This document shows positions 16,887 to 26,888 of a DNA stretch of 64,000 nt, in pieces. Both the position numbers and the translations under genes were made by a program. A model generated the notes under the pieces. That model had not been told where the DNA came from. It was given only the letters and a program-made list of their open reading frames with translations, and did not search any database. Origin of the DNA: Sphingobacterium kitahiroshimense (GTDB lineage: Bacteria > Bacteroidota > Bacteroidia > Sphingobacteriales > Sphingobacteriaceae); the NCBI RefSeq assembly GCF_025961315.1, contig NZ_JAOQNK010000001.1:4464001-4528000 (forward strand). The letters run 5' to 3'. The first letter of the stretch is position 1, and each line of letters begins with the position of its first letter.

Positions 16887-18521
16887 ATGAAAAGACATAT
16901 ATTATATCCCTTATTAGCAACAACACTGTTATTTGGAGCCTGTTCAAAAGATTTTTTAGACCGTACACCTGTTAACAAGGTTCCGGAGGAAGAATTTTGG
17001 AGAACTGAAAATGATGTGAAATTAGCGGTAAACGCTATTTATGGAAAACTATCTGATGGTATGTATGATGATGGAGCTTCAGATTTGGTTCATGCTCAAT
17101 ACCCATGGGAAAGTGCTTCAACGGCAATATCATCTGGCTCGCTAGGTGCAGACATCGATGCAGGCTGGAGTTATATTCCAATCCGAACATGTAATTATTT
17201 TTTAGAAAATGTAGATAAAGCTGTCATGGATGAAACGCTTAAAGAGCGTTATAAAGCTGAAGTTCGTTTTATTCGTGCTTATCTATATATCCCTATGGTA
17301 GAGAAATTTGGAGATATTCCTTTGGTGACTAAGGTCTTGACTAAGGAAGAATCTAATGTTCCTCGCGTTGCGAAGAAGGAAGTACTTGATTTCTTGTTTA
17401 AGGAATTACAAGAAGTTTCAGCAAAATTGCCTGCGTCATACTCTTCTGAAAAGGGAAGGATTACGAAAGGTGCCGCTTTAGCTTTACAATCGCGATTATA
17501 TTTGATGGAGAATAATTGGGAGGAGGCTGCACGTACAGCCAAGGAAGTAATGGGCTTAGGATATGGATTGTTTCATGCTGGTGCTGAATCAGAATTAAAT
17601 AAAAAAGATAATTATGCGCAATTTGTTGATTTTGAAAATGCTGATGATGAGAAAAAGTTTCGATTAGGGCTTAGAAGTTATGAAGGTATCTTTCAGGTTG
17701 AAAATGAAGGTAACAGTGAAGTGATTTTGGATAGACAATATATTCGTGTCGCTCAATCTCAATTGAATAATACCTTACTAGGAGAAGGTGCTGTGGGCGG
17801 CTGGAGTTCTTTAACACCAACACAGAATTTAGTTGATCTTTATGTTAATTTTAAGACGGGAGAATCCATCAAGCCTGTGAGTGCTGAAGTAAGAGCTGCT
17901 AATTATGCAAAAGCGGATAAGGCTGATTTTGTGAAGGAGTTTAAAAATCGTGATCCACGTTTTTATGCCTCTATATTATTTGAGACAGCGCCTTGGAATG
18001 CTTTAACAAAAGAAGGAGGATATAAGTTTACTTGGAGCAGTGGTAAATCTAATATGTCAATAACAGGATATAATTTTAGGAAATTAGTAGATCCAACATC
18101 TAATAGAGATCAGATTGATTCTTATGCTAATGTTATCCTAATTCGTTATGCTGAAGTTTTACTTAACTACGCAGAAGCTCAAAATGAAAAATCTGGACCA
18201 GATGCAACAGTTTTTGATGCTTTGGACCAACTTCGTGTTCGTGCAGGTTTGCCTAAAGTCGATCGCGGAGCATATGGAAGTCAAGGTAAGTTAAGGGAAT
18301 TAATTCGTAATGAGAGAGCTGTTGAATTGGTGTTAGAAGGCGTGCGCTATTATGATATTCGTCGTTGGAAAACCGCTCCTGATGTAATGAAAAATATTTA
18401 CGATGTAAAAAATGGGCTAGCTCAAGAGCGAGTTTGGAATGATAGATTATATCTAATGCCTGTTCCGCAAAGCCAAATTGATTTATCTTATGGAGTTTTG
18501 AAACAGAACACAGGTTATTAA
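16887..18521 (+). CDS. SusD/RagB-family substrate-binding lipoprotein
   Basis: Surface lipoprotein that caps the preceding SusC barrel and binds the substrate. It has 544 residues. The lipobox is LFGACS (C19), followed by the N-terminal family start DFLDRTPVNKVPEEEFW. TPR-like helical repeats follow, and the C-terminal block NYAEAQNE...LRVRAG...RNERAVELVLEGVRYYDIRRW is the classic SusD signature. It forms a two-gene transcription unit with the SusC gene, closed by a terminator 19 bases downstream. Confidence 0.95.
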   Translation: MKRHILYPLLATTLLFGACSKDFLDRTPVNKVPEEEFWRTENDVKLAVNAIYGKLSDGMYDDGASDLVHAQYPWESASTAISSGSLGADIDAGWSYIPIRTCNYFLENVDKAVMDETLKERYKAEVRFIRAYLYIPMVEKFGDIPLVTKVLTKEESNVPRVAKKEVLDFLFKELQEVSAKLPASYSSEKGRITKGAALALQSRLYLMENNWEEAARTAKEVMGLGYGLFHAGAESELNKKDNYAQFVDFENADDEKKFRLGLRSYEGIFQVENEGNSEVILDRQYIRVAQSQLNNTLLGEGAVGGWSSLTPTQNLVDLYVNFKTGESIKPVSAEVRAANYAKADKADFVKEFKNRDPRFYASILFETAPWNALTKEGGYKFTWSSGKSNMSITGYNFRKLVDPTSNRDQIDSYANVILIRYAEVLLNYAEAQNEKSGPDATVFDALDQLRVRAGLPKVDRGAYGSQGKLRELIRNERAVELVLEGVRYYDIRRWKTAPDVMKNIYDVKNGLAQERVWNDRLYLMPVPQSQIDLSYGVLKQNTGY

Positions 18522-18540
18522 TTTATTTTAACCCGATTAA

Positions 18541-18580
18541 TAAAAGCAGGTATCTCTATAAATACCTGCTTTTATTGTTT
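18541..18580 (+). terminator. intrinsic terminator after first SusD
   Basis: A 13 bp perfect stem (TAAAAGCAGGTAT at 18541-18553, complement at 18562-18574) with an 8-base loop, flanked by a T-rich tail. Confidence 0.9.
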
Positions 18581-18678
18581 ATTGTGATATAATAGCCGAG
18601 CAGTTATTTCATTATGAAGAAGTTTGTATAAGCGCTATGATTGGGTAGTTTCTGAGATAACTATATTTTAGTTTTCAT

Positions 18679-18714
18679 AACAATCGTTTGCGTGAATTTA
18701 TGCAATCGATTTCG
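18679..18714 (+). promoter_or_regulatory. paired operator-like sites upstream of second SusC
   Basis: Two related sites lie 20 bases apart: AACAATCGTTTG (18679-18690) and TGCAATCGATTT (18701-18712). The second shares 11 bases (TGCAATCGATT) with the palindrome upstream of the first SusC. The central CG with flanking AA/TT fits a LacI/GalR-type operator. They lie about 100-130 bases before the ATG at 18812. Confidence 0.45.
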
Positions 18715-18811
18715 TTACATATTAAATTTATATTAAGTAATCTTTACGCTATTTTGCACTGTATAAATTATGATAATTAACTAATATACTGATTATCTTG
18801 AAATTAAGTTT

Positions 18812-21800
18812 ATGAATAAAAGATTTACAAAACCTTTTTTTACGACTAAATTTTACCCGATTACATCTGCCTTAATGTTTGCTCTTGTAGCTCCAAATAT
18901 GGTGATGGCAAATGATTATGGTAATTTGATTAGCGTAACAAGTAATAGTATGCAACAGAAAGTTTCTGGTACTGTTACATCAAGTACGGGCCCATTAAGC
19001 GGAGTGACTATTTCTGTGAAAGAAAAACCTACTCTTGCGACTTCAACTGATGCTAATGGTCGCTATTCTCTTCAAGTTGAAGTTGGTCAAACTTTGATTT
19101 TTTCAGCCATTGGATTTAACAAAACTGAAAAACTAGTGGAAGGTGCATTTTTAAATGTGCAGTTACAAGAGTCCAATCAAGCACTTGAAGAAGTTGTAGT
19201 TGTAGGTTATGGCACTCAAAAGAAAGAGAGTCTAACAGGAGCGCTACAAGTTGTAAAGGGTGATCAATTGAGAGGTACAACTTCTCCGAATGTGGAGAAT
19301 ATGTTAAATGGAAAAGCTGCTGGTGTTTATGTTGCCCCCGGATCGGGTCAGCCAGGTGCAAAAGGAGGAGTCGTGATTCGTGGTCAAGCTACTTTAAGTG
19401 GTACAACTAGTCCGCTCTGGGTCGTAGATGGTGTAATTCTTGGATCTAGTGCTGGAGATTTAAATCCAGATGATATCGCAACATTAACAATTTTGAAAGA
19501 CGCAGCTTCCACTGCTATTTATGGTTCTCAAGGCGCAAATGGTGTAGTTGTCGTAACGACTAAGAACCCATCTGCAAGCGGCACTTCAATCAGTTTTTCT
19601 ACAAAAATGGGATTCAATCAGCTTACCAATGGTAATATGAAAATGATGAACGGTGCAGAATTGTATGATTACTATGCTTCTTTTGCTAACCAAAGTGCAA
19701 TCAAATTTCCACGTTGGAATGCAGATTTAAGAGATAGCAATTTTGACTGGTGGAAAGTAGCTACTCAGCAAGGATTTACGCAAAATCATAATGTTTCGAT
19801 TCAAAGTGGTACGGAGAAGTTGCAGTCTTACTTGTCATTAGGTTATTATAATGAAGTAGGTGCTGTAAAAGGTTATGAATACGATCGTTATAACTTCCGT
19901 ATGAATACAGTTTATAAGCCTACCACATGGTTGACTGTTAAACCAACATTGGTGGGGGCACGTCGTGGAGTTGAAGATAGACAGTATTCTACAACTGCTA
20001 TGTATTCAAATTTCCCTTGGGACAGTCCATATGATGCTAATGGTAACTTGGTTGGTCACCGTTCAAGTAGCTGGGTAAATAGTGCGAGTACAAACTACCT
20101 TTACGATTTACAATGGGATCATAGCGCCAACACAAATTATGAATTCAGTGGTAATATGGACTTTGATATCAAGTTCACGAATTGGCTAACATTTTCGTCT
20201 GTTAATAACTACCGCTATAACACGTATAGTGCTGCTGGTTATACTGATCCACGCTCTAATGGTGGAGAAAGTGTAAAAGGACGTTTAACCGATTATCGTT
20301 CGGAATATGCACGACGTTACACCAGCCAAATATTAAAATTCAATAAATCTTGGGGCAAGCATGCTGTGAACGCATTAGCAGCATATGAATTCAATGATTA
20401 TTGGTCTAAGACATTAGATGTATATGGAACTGGATTTATTCCAGGATTTGAAGTGCTTGATGTTGTTTCTCGACCAGAAAGAACTAAAGGAGCGATCAAT
20501 GAATGGGCTGTTCAATCTTTCTTGTCTAATGCAAACTATGCTTACGATGGTAAATATTTAGGACAATTGTCTTTCCGTCGTGATGGCGCTTCTAACTTTG
20601 GTGACAATGCGAAATACGGAAATTTCTTCTCTGTGAGTGGAGGATGGAATATCAATCGCGAGAATTGGTTCAATGCCTCATGGGTTGATAATTTAAAAGT
20701 TCGTGCTTCTTATGGTTCTGTCGGTAACCGCCCTAGTGAGTTGTATCCACAATATAGCTTATATTCTGTATCATCATCATCCGGATATAATGAGACTTCG
20801 GGCGCTTTGATTTATCGGATTGGAAACAAGAATCTGACGTGGGAGCGTACGTTTACTACAGGGGCAGGATTTGATGCATCGATGTTCAGTAATCGTGCTC
20901 GTGTAAGTTTTGACTACTATGATAAAAAAACCGATAATATCTTATATAATGTGCCAATTAGTGGATTAACTGGAGTTACTTCTGTGTATAAGAATATCGG
21001 TAAGATGCAAAATAGAGGTATTGAGCTTACTTTAGGTGGAGATATCATTCGAAAAAATGACTTTACGTGGAGTCTGGATATCAATATTGGTCACAATAAA
21101 AATAAACTGACACAATTGATTAAGAGTAAGGATGCTAGTGGAAATGACGTTGTTAGACCACTTATCATTGGTGATGGTTTAGGCATCGCTGGTTCTGCTA
21201 ATCGTGTTTTAGAACCTGGTTTACCTGTTGATACCTATTATATGCCGATATGGGCTGGAGTGAATGTAGAGACAGGTGCTCCCGAATGGTATAAAGTTGA
21301 AACCGATCAAGATGGTAATCAAACTCAAGTAAAGACCTCTAATTATTCTGCAGCAACATTACAGAAAGCAGGAAAAGCATCGCCAGATCTATTTGGAGGA
21401 TTCAATACTGGAATAACTTATAAGCAATTTGATTTAAATGCTTCGTTTGGCTATTCAATTGGTGGAAAAATCTATAACTATTCTCGTCAAGAATACGATT
21501 CGGATGGAACATATACAGATAGAAATCAAATGAAATTGCAAGATGGCTGGAACCGTTGGGAAAAACCGGGAGATATAGCAACACATCCTATTGCGAAATA
21601 CAATAATAACGATAAAGGAAATTCTACTTCAACTCGTTATTTAGAAGATGGTGATTTTTTAAGGTTGCGTTCTTTAACCTTAGGATATAATTTGAAATTG
21701 GAACAGTATAAATTGAAAAATGTTCGTTTGTTCTTTACGGGGGAGAACTTGTTTACCATTACAAATTACTCAGGTGTAGATCCTGAAATGTCTGTGAATG

Positions 21801-21886
21801 ATTCAGGTGCTATATTGGGTTCTGCAGGACCTGCTATTTATCCTGCTACACGTAAATTTATGTTTGGTCTTAATGTGACATTTTAG
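18812..21886 (+). CDS. SusC/RagA-family TonB-linked outer-membrane transporter
   Basis: Second SusC barrel, 1024 residues. The N-terminal leader is long (about 34 residues, ending VMA-ND), followed by a short linker, a carboxypeptidase-regulatory-like domain (about 50-125), a TonB box region (EEVVVVGYG, about 130) and a plug with LKDAASTAIYGSQGANGVVVVTTK. The barrel ends in FMFGLNVTF, a typical terminal strand. It has no STN domain and no adjacent sigma/anti-sigma pair. It differs widely from the first SusC, so the two pairs probably take different substrates and are not a recent duplication. The SusD partner starts 20 bases later. Confidence 0.95.
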   Translation: MNKRFTKPFFTTKFYPITSALMFALVAPNMVMANDYGNLISVTSNSMQQKVSGTVTSSTGPLSGVTISVKEKPTLATSTDANGRYSLQVEVGQTLIFSAIGFNKTEKLVEGAFLNVQLQESNQALEEVVVVGYGTQKKESLTGALQVVKGDQLRGTTSPNVENMLNGKAAGVYVAPGSGQPGAKGGVVIRGQATLSGTTSPLWVVDGVILGSSAGDLNPDDIATLTILKDAASTAIYGSQGANGVVVVTTKNPSASGTSISFSTKMGFNQLTNGNMKMMNGAELYDYYASFANQSAIKFPRWNADLRDSNFDWWKVATQQGFTQNHNVSIQSGTEKLQSYLSLGYYNEVGAVKGYEYDRYNFRMNTVYKPTTWLTVKPTLVGARRGVEDRQYSTTAMYSNFPWDSPYDANGNLVGHRSSSWVNSASTNYLYDLQWDHSANTNYEFSGNMDFDIKFTNWLTFSSVNNYRYNTYSAAGYTDPRSNGGESVKGRLTDYRSEYARRYTSQILKFNKSWGKHAVNALAAYEFNDYWSKTLDVYGTGFIPGFEVLDVVSRPERTKGAINEWAVQSFLSNANYAYDGKYLGQLSFRRDGASNFGDNAKYGNFFSVSGGWNINRENWFNASWVDNLKVRASYGSVGNRPSELYPQYSLYSVSSSSGYNETSGALIYRIGNKNLTWERTFTTGAGFDASMFSNRARVSFDYYDKKTDNILYNVPISGLTGVTSVYKNIGKMQNRGIELTLGGDIIRKNDFTWSLDINIGHNKNKLTQLIKSKDASGNDVVRPLIIGDGLGIAGSANRVLEPGLPVDTYYMPIWAGVNVETGAPEWYKVETDQDGNQTQVKTSNYSAATLQKAGKASPDLFGGFNTGITYKQFDLNASFGYSIGGKIYNYSRQEYDSDGTYTDRNQMKLQDGWNRWEKPGDIATHPIAKYNNNDKGNSTSTRYLEDGDFLRLRSLTLGYNLKLEQYKLKNVRLFFTGENLFTITNYSGVDPEMSVNDSGAILGSAGPAIYPATRKFMFGLNVTF

Positions 21887-21906
21887 TTAAAAGAGGAAAA
21901 AATTTT

Positions 21907-23640
21907 ATGAAAAAGATATTATTTGTATTATTAGCAGCTGCTAGCTTTACGTCATGTAATATAGATAGGTTACCCCATAACTTAATGGATTCGGATGTTA
22001 TTGCGAATAATCCAGACGCGATGATCAATGGTGCTTATGCACAATTAAAAGCATGGTCAGACCCGATGCATCGCGCAGGGGAATATGCAGGAGATAATAT
22101 GATGATTAGGGGTGCCTCAACGGATGCATTTTATGAGTTTATTTCTTATGCACGTACTCCGAATAACGGACGTTTGTCTGAATTTTGGAATGCAGGTTAT
22201 AAGGCAATTGCTCAATCTTCCAATGTGATGAAAATTATAAAAGAGGGAGAAAGTGCTGAAAAAGACAATCAATTAGGAGAATGTTACTATATCCGCGGGA
22301 TGATGTATTTCTATTTGGTTCGTGCATATGGACGTCCTTATTATCAAAATCCAGAAACAAATCTAGGTTTGCCTATTGTAAATGGTACACCGGATGATGT
22401 ATTTGATAATTTACATTTACCAGACCGTTCAACTGTTAAAGAAACTTATGCGCAAGCGATAAGCGATCTGAAGAAAGCGGAGTCTTTGTTGACAATTAAT
22501 AAAGGTAATATTTATGCTTCTAAGGGAGCAGCTCAAGCGATGTTATCCCGTGTTTATCTATATATGAGTGGTACATATCAATCACCCAATGCAGAATATG
22601 CAAGATTGTCTGTTGAGTATGCGGATAAGGTAATCAACTCTGGATCTTATTCATTGTTGGAAAGAGAGCGATTTATGAAATATAATACGTTCACACCAGA
22701 AAATAATAACGAGACTATTTTCGCAGTTAAAAGAGTAGCATCTGAATTTTCGGGTGATGATCATTATTATGGTATTGGTGGTATGTATTCCAATATTGGA
22801 GGTATGGGCTGGGGTGAGATGTATGCAAGTGCTAAATACATTGATTTATTGAATGAAACCGGTCGTAACGATTGGCGTCCAGATAATTATCGCATCGTTG
22901 ATGCTCGAGCATCTTTTATAGAACCTACTTATGCAAAAGATGAAAAAACAGGTAAGTATTCTGAAGTGTTTCGTTTTGTAAAAGAAGATGGAGTGAGTAC
23001 GTTAAACTATGCTCAATTTGTTATTGAACGAGTTGGAAATGCAATCAATGCTGTAGAAGTAATCCCAGAAACGAAAACGGAGAAGGAGAAAAGAATATCA
23101 TATGCATTAACTGTAATTGATGCAGGTCAGGGAACTTATAGCTTGATATATAAAGATGGTAAAACCTACAAAGGTGTACTGGATTACTATATTTCCTTGA
23201 ACCGTGTATATCCTCAGTTTTACATCACCAAATGTTCTAAAGAAGGTGAAAATTCGCAATTACATTCACCTGTCATCAGCAGGTTAGGAGAGGTTTATCT
23301 CAATAGAGCAGAAGCACAAGCAAAACTAGGTAATTACAGTGCAGCTTTAGCGGATTTAAATAAAATAAGAACCCGCTCAATTACGAATGGTGCTTATTCA
23401 TCTTTAAATGCTTCAAATGCAAGTAAATTAATTGATAAAGAGCGTGAATTGGAATTAGCATTTCAAGCAGAACGTAGCTATGATGTATTTCGTAACGGTG
23501 AAGCCTTGACGCGTCAATATCCGGGACCGCACAATCAGTCAGAGGTTATTGCTCCGACAGACTTTCGTGTAGTATACTTTATACCACAGTCTGCGATTAA
23601 TTCTTACCCTGGTGTATTAACACAAAATCCAACTCAATAG
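21907..23640 (+). CDS. SusD/RagB-family substrate-binding lipoprotein
   Basis: Partner of the second SusC, 577 residues. The lipobox is SFTSCN (C17), followed by NIDRLPHNLMDSD. Family features include YYIRGMMYFYLVRAYGRPY near residue 125 and the C-terminal EVYLNRAEAQAKLGNYSAALADLNKIRTR. The relatively long middle insertion (about 330-430) is where substrate specificity usually varies. A terminator follows 28 bases after the stop, so this is a two-gene unit. Confidence 0.95.
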   Translation: MKKILFVLLAAASFTSCNIDRLPHNLMDSDVIANNPDAMINGAYAQLKAWSDPMHRAGEYAGDNMMIRGASTDAFYEFISYARTPNNGRLSEFWNAGYKAIAQSSNVMKIIKEGESAEKDNQLGECYYIRGMMYFYLVRAYGRPYYQNPETNLGLPIVNGTPDDVFDNLHLPDRSTVKETYAQAISDLKKAESLLTINKGNIYASKGAAQAMLSRVYLYMSGTYQSPNAEYARLSVEYADKVINSGSYSLLERERFMKYNTFTPENNNETIFAVKRVASEFSGDDHYYGIGGMYSNIGGMGWGEMYASAKYIDLLNETGRNDWRPDNYRIVDARASFIEPTYAKDEKTGKYSEVFRFVKEDGVSTLNYAQFVIERVGNAINAVEVIPETKTEKEKRISYALTVIDAGQGTYSLIYKDGKTYKGVLDYYISLNRVYPQFYITKCSKEGENSQLHSPVISRLGEVYLNRAEAQAKLGNYSAALADLNKIRTRSITNGAYSSLNASNASKLIDKERELELAFQAERSYDVFRNGEALTRQYPGPHNQSEVIAPTDFRVVYFIPQSAINSYPGVLTQNPTQ

Positions 23641-23668
23641 TTTAAGTTTAGATTTTGATGAATAAAGT

Positions 23669-23702
23669 AATGGCTTTGCAATTTTGCAAAGCCATTTTTT
23701 AT
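23669..23702 (+). terminator. intrinsic terminator after second SusD
   Basis: A 13 bp perfect stem (AATGGCTTTGCAA at 23669-23681, complement at 23684-23696) with a two-base loop and a T-run. Confidence 0.92.
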
Positions 23703-23994
23703 GTTTAATAATTATGATTGCTAGAATTTTCGCGAAAACGATTTTATGAATTAGAATAAATGAAATTTAGTGTTTTAGAACACCCCAGCTATTTGGGACT
23801 TTTTTTATTGAATCCCTTTTAGGATACTTTTTGGTAAGCTTATATTCTTTTAATTGAATTTCAATTAAAAGAATACTTACGGACTGATAGCAAGTTTGTT
23901 TGATAGTCTTAGCTCAGTTGTAAAATATGATAATAAAAATCTTATTGTTTACGATAAGATTAGATTGATTTTCAAAAATACCAGGTATATTATG
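23703..23994. other. gene-free stretch with several inverted repeats upstream of der
   Basis: Part of a 428-base gap. It contains a palindrome TTTTCGCGAAAA (23727-23738), a small hairpin followed by a T-run (CCCA...TGGG then seven T, about 23782-23806) that resembles a weak terminator, and a 16 bp perfect inverted repeat with one central base (23843-23858 with 23860-23875). No supported coding frame is present. It may hold a small RNA or be the remains of a transcribed element. Confidence 0.45.
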
Positions 23995-24002
23995 TAACTT
24001 TG
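23995..24002 (+). promoter_or_regulatory. candidate -7 element for der-cysS
   Basis: TAACTTTG matches TAnnTTTG and lies 67 bases before the der start; the -33 region is weak. Confidence 0.45.
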
Positions 24003-24068
24003 CCCACTGAGTTAAATTGTATTTAAATAAGTTGCCGTGAGGTAACGAGAATAATATATAGTAAAAAT

Positions 24069-25370
24069 ATGGCAAATATTGTTGCAATTGTAGGTCGTCC
24101 AAATGTTGGGAAATCCACGCTTTTTAATCGTCTGACGGAGAGTAGAAAAGCTATTGTTGATGACTTTAGTGGAGTGACGCGCGACCGTCACTATGAAACG
24201 GCAGAATGGATTGGGAAAAAGTTTACAGTAATTGATACTGGTGGGTTTGTACATGGATCGGATGATGTTTTTGAAGAAGCAATTCGTGACCAGGTTCATA
24301 TCGCAATAGAAGAAGCATCAGCGATCATTTTTATGGTTGATGTAACAACAGGTATTACGGATTTAGATGATGAGATCGCAGATCTTTTGAGAAGAAGTTC
24401 TAAACCGGTATATGTTGCTGCAAATAAAGTTGACCACGCTAAATTACACCATGACTCTGCAGAGTTTTATGCTTTTGGTTTAGGTGAAATTTATAATGTT
24501 TCTTCCGCTACAGGATCGGGGACAGGGGAATTATTAGATGCTGTAGTTTCAACTTTTGAAGACGAAGAAGAAGATGATACCACATTAGCGAAATATACAA
24601 TCGTAGGTCGTCCGAACGTAGGTAAATCTTCTTTAACAAATGCTTTATTAGGTGTTGATCGTAATATTGTAACACCTGTTGCAGGTACGACACGCGATTC
24701 GATTCGTATTCATTATAAGCAATTTGGACATGAGTTCTTATTGATTGATACAGCAGGTTTGAGACGTAAATCTAAGGTAAACGAAGATATTGAGTTTTAC
24801 TCTGTGATGCGTACAATCAAGGCATTAGAGGATTCTGATGTTGTCCTTTTAATGTTAGATGCAAATGATGGTATTGAAGCACAGGATATCAATATTTTTC
24901 ATTTGGCAGAAAAAAATAGAAAAGGTATTGTAATTATTGTCAATAAATGGGATACCATTGAAAAAGACAATAAAACGATGAAAGAGTTTGAAGCTCGAAT
25001 TAAAGAGAAAATCGCTCCTTTTACAGATATACCGATTGTCTTTACTTCGGTCACTGAAAAACAACGTATTTTCAAAGCGCTAGAAGTAGCAGCAAAAGTT
25101 TATGAGAATAAAACGAAAAAAATACCTACTTCAAAATTGAACGAAGTGATGTTGCAGGTGATTGAGAATTATCCTCCACCAGCTTTAAAGGGTAAATATA
25201 TCAAGGTAAAATACGTAACGCAATTACCAGGACGTACACCTATGTTTGCATTCTTCTGTAACTTACCACAGTATGTAAAAGATCCGTACAAACGTTATAT
25301 CGAAAATAAATTACGTGAGCACTTCGATTTTGAAGGTGTTCCAATTCAAATATATTTTAGACAAAAATAG
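24069..25370 (+). CDS. der: ribosome-associated GTPase Der (EngA)
   Basis: Double-GTPase needed for 50S ribosomal subunit maturation. It has 433 residues with two tandem G domains: the first P-loop GRPNVGKST is at 9-17 with DTGG and NKVD, and the second GRPNVGKSS is at about 180-188 with DTAG and NKWD. The C-terminal KH-like domain (about 350-433) ends in FEGVPIQIYFRQK, a typical ending. cysS starts 19 bases downstream, so the two probably share a transcript. Confidence 0.98.
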   Translation: MANIVAIVGRPNVGKSTLFNRLTESRKAIVDDFSGVTRDRHYETAEWIGKKFTVIDTGGFVHGSDDVFEEAIRDQVHIAIEEASAIIFMVDVTTGITDLDDEIADLLRRSSKPVYVAANKVDHAKLHHDSAEFYAFGLGEIYNVSSATGSGTGELLDAVVSTFEDEEEDDTTLAKYTIVGRPNVGKSSLTNALLGVDRNIVTPVAGTTRDSIRIHYKQFGHEFLLIDTAGLRRKSKVNEDIEFYSVMRTIKALEDSDVVLLMLDANDGIEAQDINIFHLAEKNRKGIVIIVNKWDTIEKDNKTMKEFEARIKEKIAPFTDIPIVFTSVTEKQRIFKALEVAAKVYENKTKKIPTSKLNEVMLQVIENYPPPALKGKYIKVKYVTQLPGRTPMFAFFCNLPQYVKDPYKRYIENKLREHFDFEGVPIQIYFRQK

Positions 25371-25389
25371 AAACAGCTATTTTCTAGAC

Positions 25390-26856
25390 ATGGAAAACAA
25401 TCTTCATTTATACAATACGTTAACACGTAAGAAAGAAAAATTCCAACCATTACATCCCTCTTTAGTAGGGATGTATGTTTGTGGGCCTACTGTATACAGT
25501 GATGTTCACTTAGGAAATTGTCGGACTTTTGTGTCATTTGATTTGATATTTCGTTATTTAAAACATCTCGGATTTAAAGTTCGTTATGTACGTAATATTA
25601 CCGATGCAGGCCATTTGGAAGGGGATAATGATGAAGGTGATGATAAGTTTGCTAAAAAGGCAAAATTGGAGCAATTGGAACCGATGGAGATTGTTCAAAA
25701 ATATACTCTTGGTTTCCACGATGTGCTTCGTCTTTTTAATACTTTACCTCCAAGTATAGAACCGACCGCTACAGGACATATTTCTGAGCAGATTGAAATG
25801 GTCCAAAAGATCATTGCTAATGGCTATGCTTATGAAGTAGATGGGACTGTATATTTTGATGTAGAGAAATATGTGAAAGATTACGATTATACTATTCTGA
25901 CTAATCGTAAGCTGGAAGATATGTTGAATAATACACGTGAGCTTGGTGGCCAAGATGAAAAACATGGCCGTCTGGATTTTGCATTATGGATCAAAGCTAA
26001 GCCAGAACATATTATGCGCTGGCCTTCACCTTGGAGTGTTGGATTTCCGGGTTGGCATATTGAATGTTCGGCGATGAGCCGTAAATATTTAGGCGATCAG
26101 TTTGATATTCATGGTGGAGGTATGGATCTGGCAGCAACGCATCATACAAACGAAATAGCTCAGTCTGAAGCATGTAATCATACTGCACCTGCCAAATATT
26201 GGATGCATACCAATATGTTAACGGTAAATGGAGCACGTATGTCTAAATCTTCAGGAAATGGCTTTTTACCTCATCAGTTGTTTACCGGTGATCATCCTTT
26301 GTTGGAACGTGGATATTCACCTATGGCTGTTCGTTTCTTTATGTTACAAGCGCATTATAGAAGCACATTGGATTTCTCAAATGAGGCACTTGATGCTGCA
26401 GATAAAGGGTTCAAGCGTCTTATGACAGCGGTAAATCTATTGGATAAGCTGAAACCTTCAAAAGGTAAGTCTGCTGTTGATGTAGCTGATTTACGTGCGA
26501 AATGTTATGCTGCCATGGATGATGATTTCAATAGCCCTATCTTAATTGCAGAATTGTTTGAAGTCGTTCGTTCGATTAATTCTATTTACGATGGAAAAGC
26601 AGCTATCAGTGCTGCTGATCTAGAAGAGTTAAGAGCATTTGTACAACATTTTATTTTTGATATTCTAGGCTTGCAAGATGATCAATTATCGAGCACTGAT
26701 AATGTGGATGAAATCATGGCTATTGTGATCAAATTACGTGATGGAGCTAAGCAAAATAAAGATTTTGCTACATCTGATCGTATTCGTGAGGAACTTAATG
26801 CTATCGGTATTCAATTAAAAGATAGCAAAGATGGAACGCTTTGGAATAAGATTTGA
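25390..26856 (+). CDS. cysS: cysteinyl-tRNA synthetase
   Basis: Class I synthetase that charges tRNA-Cys in the cytoplasm. With the ATG at 25390 it has 488 residues; the open frame continues upstream into der, but those 25 residues do not look like the family. The start LHLYNTLTRKKEKFQPL is typical. The signature motifs are the zinc cysteine in MYVCGPTVY, the HIGH-like DVHLGNCRT, GWHIECSAM with a second zinc ligand, HHTNEIAQSEA, and the KMSKS loop as RMSKSSGN. A helical DALR domain forms the C-terminus. Confidence 0.98.
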   Translation: MENNLHLYNTLTRKKEKFQPLHPSLVGMYVCGPTVYSDVHLGNCRTFVSFDLIFRYLKHLGFKVRYVRNITDAGHLEGDNDEGDDKFAKKAKLEQLEPMEIVQKYTLGFHDVLRLFNTLPPSIEPTATGHISEQIEMVQKIIANGYAYEVDGTVYFDVEKYVKDYDYTILTNRKLEDMLNNTRELGGQDEKHGRLDFALWIKAKPEHIMRWPSPWSVGFPGWHIECSAMSRKYLGDQFDIHGGGMDLAATHHTNEIAQSEACNHTAPAKYWMHTNMLTVNGARMSKSSGNGFLPHQLFTGDHPLLERGYSPMAVRFFMLQAHYRSTLDFSNEALDAADKGFKRLMTAVNLLDKLKPSKGKSAVDVADLRAKCYAAMDDDFNSPILIAELFEVVRSINSIYDGKAAISAADLEELRAFVQHFIFDILGLQDDQLSSTDNVDEIMAIVIKLRDGAKQNKDFATSDRIREELNAIGIQLKDSKDGTLWNKI

Positions 26857-26888
26857 TAGTTAGTGTCCAATTAAAATAAAGACATTAC

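Noticed and set aside
24508..24693. Antisense frames within der and cysS
   Set aside because: They lie inside essential genes with full motif support on the other strand.
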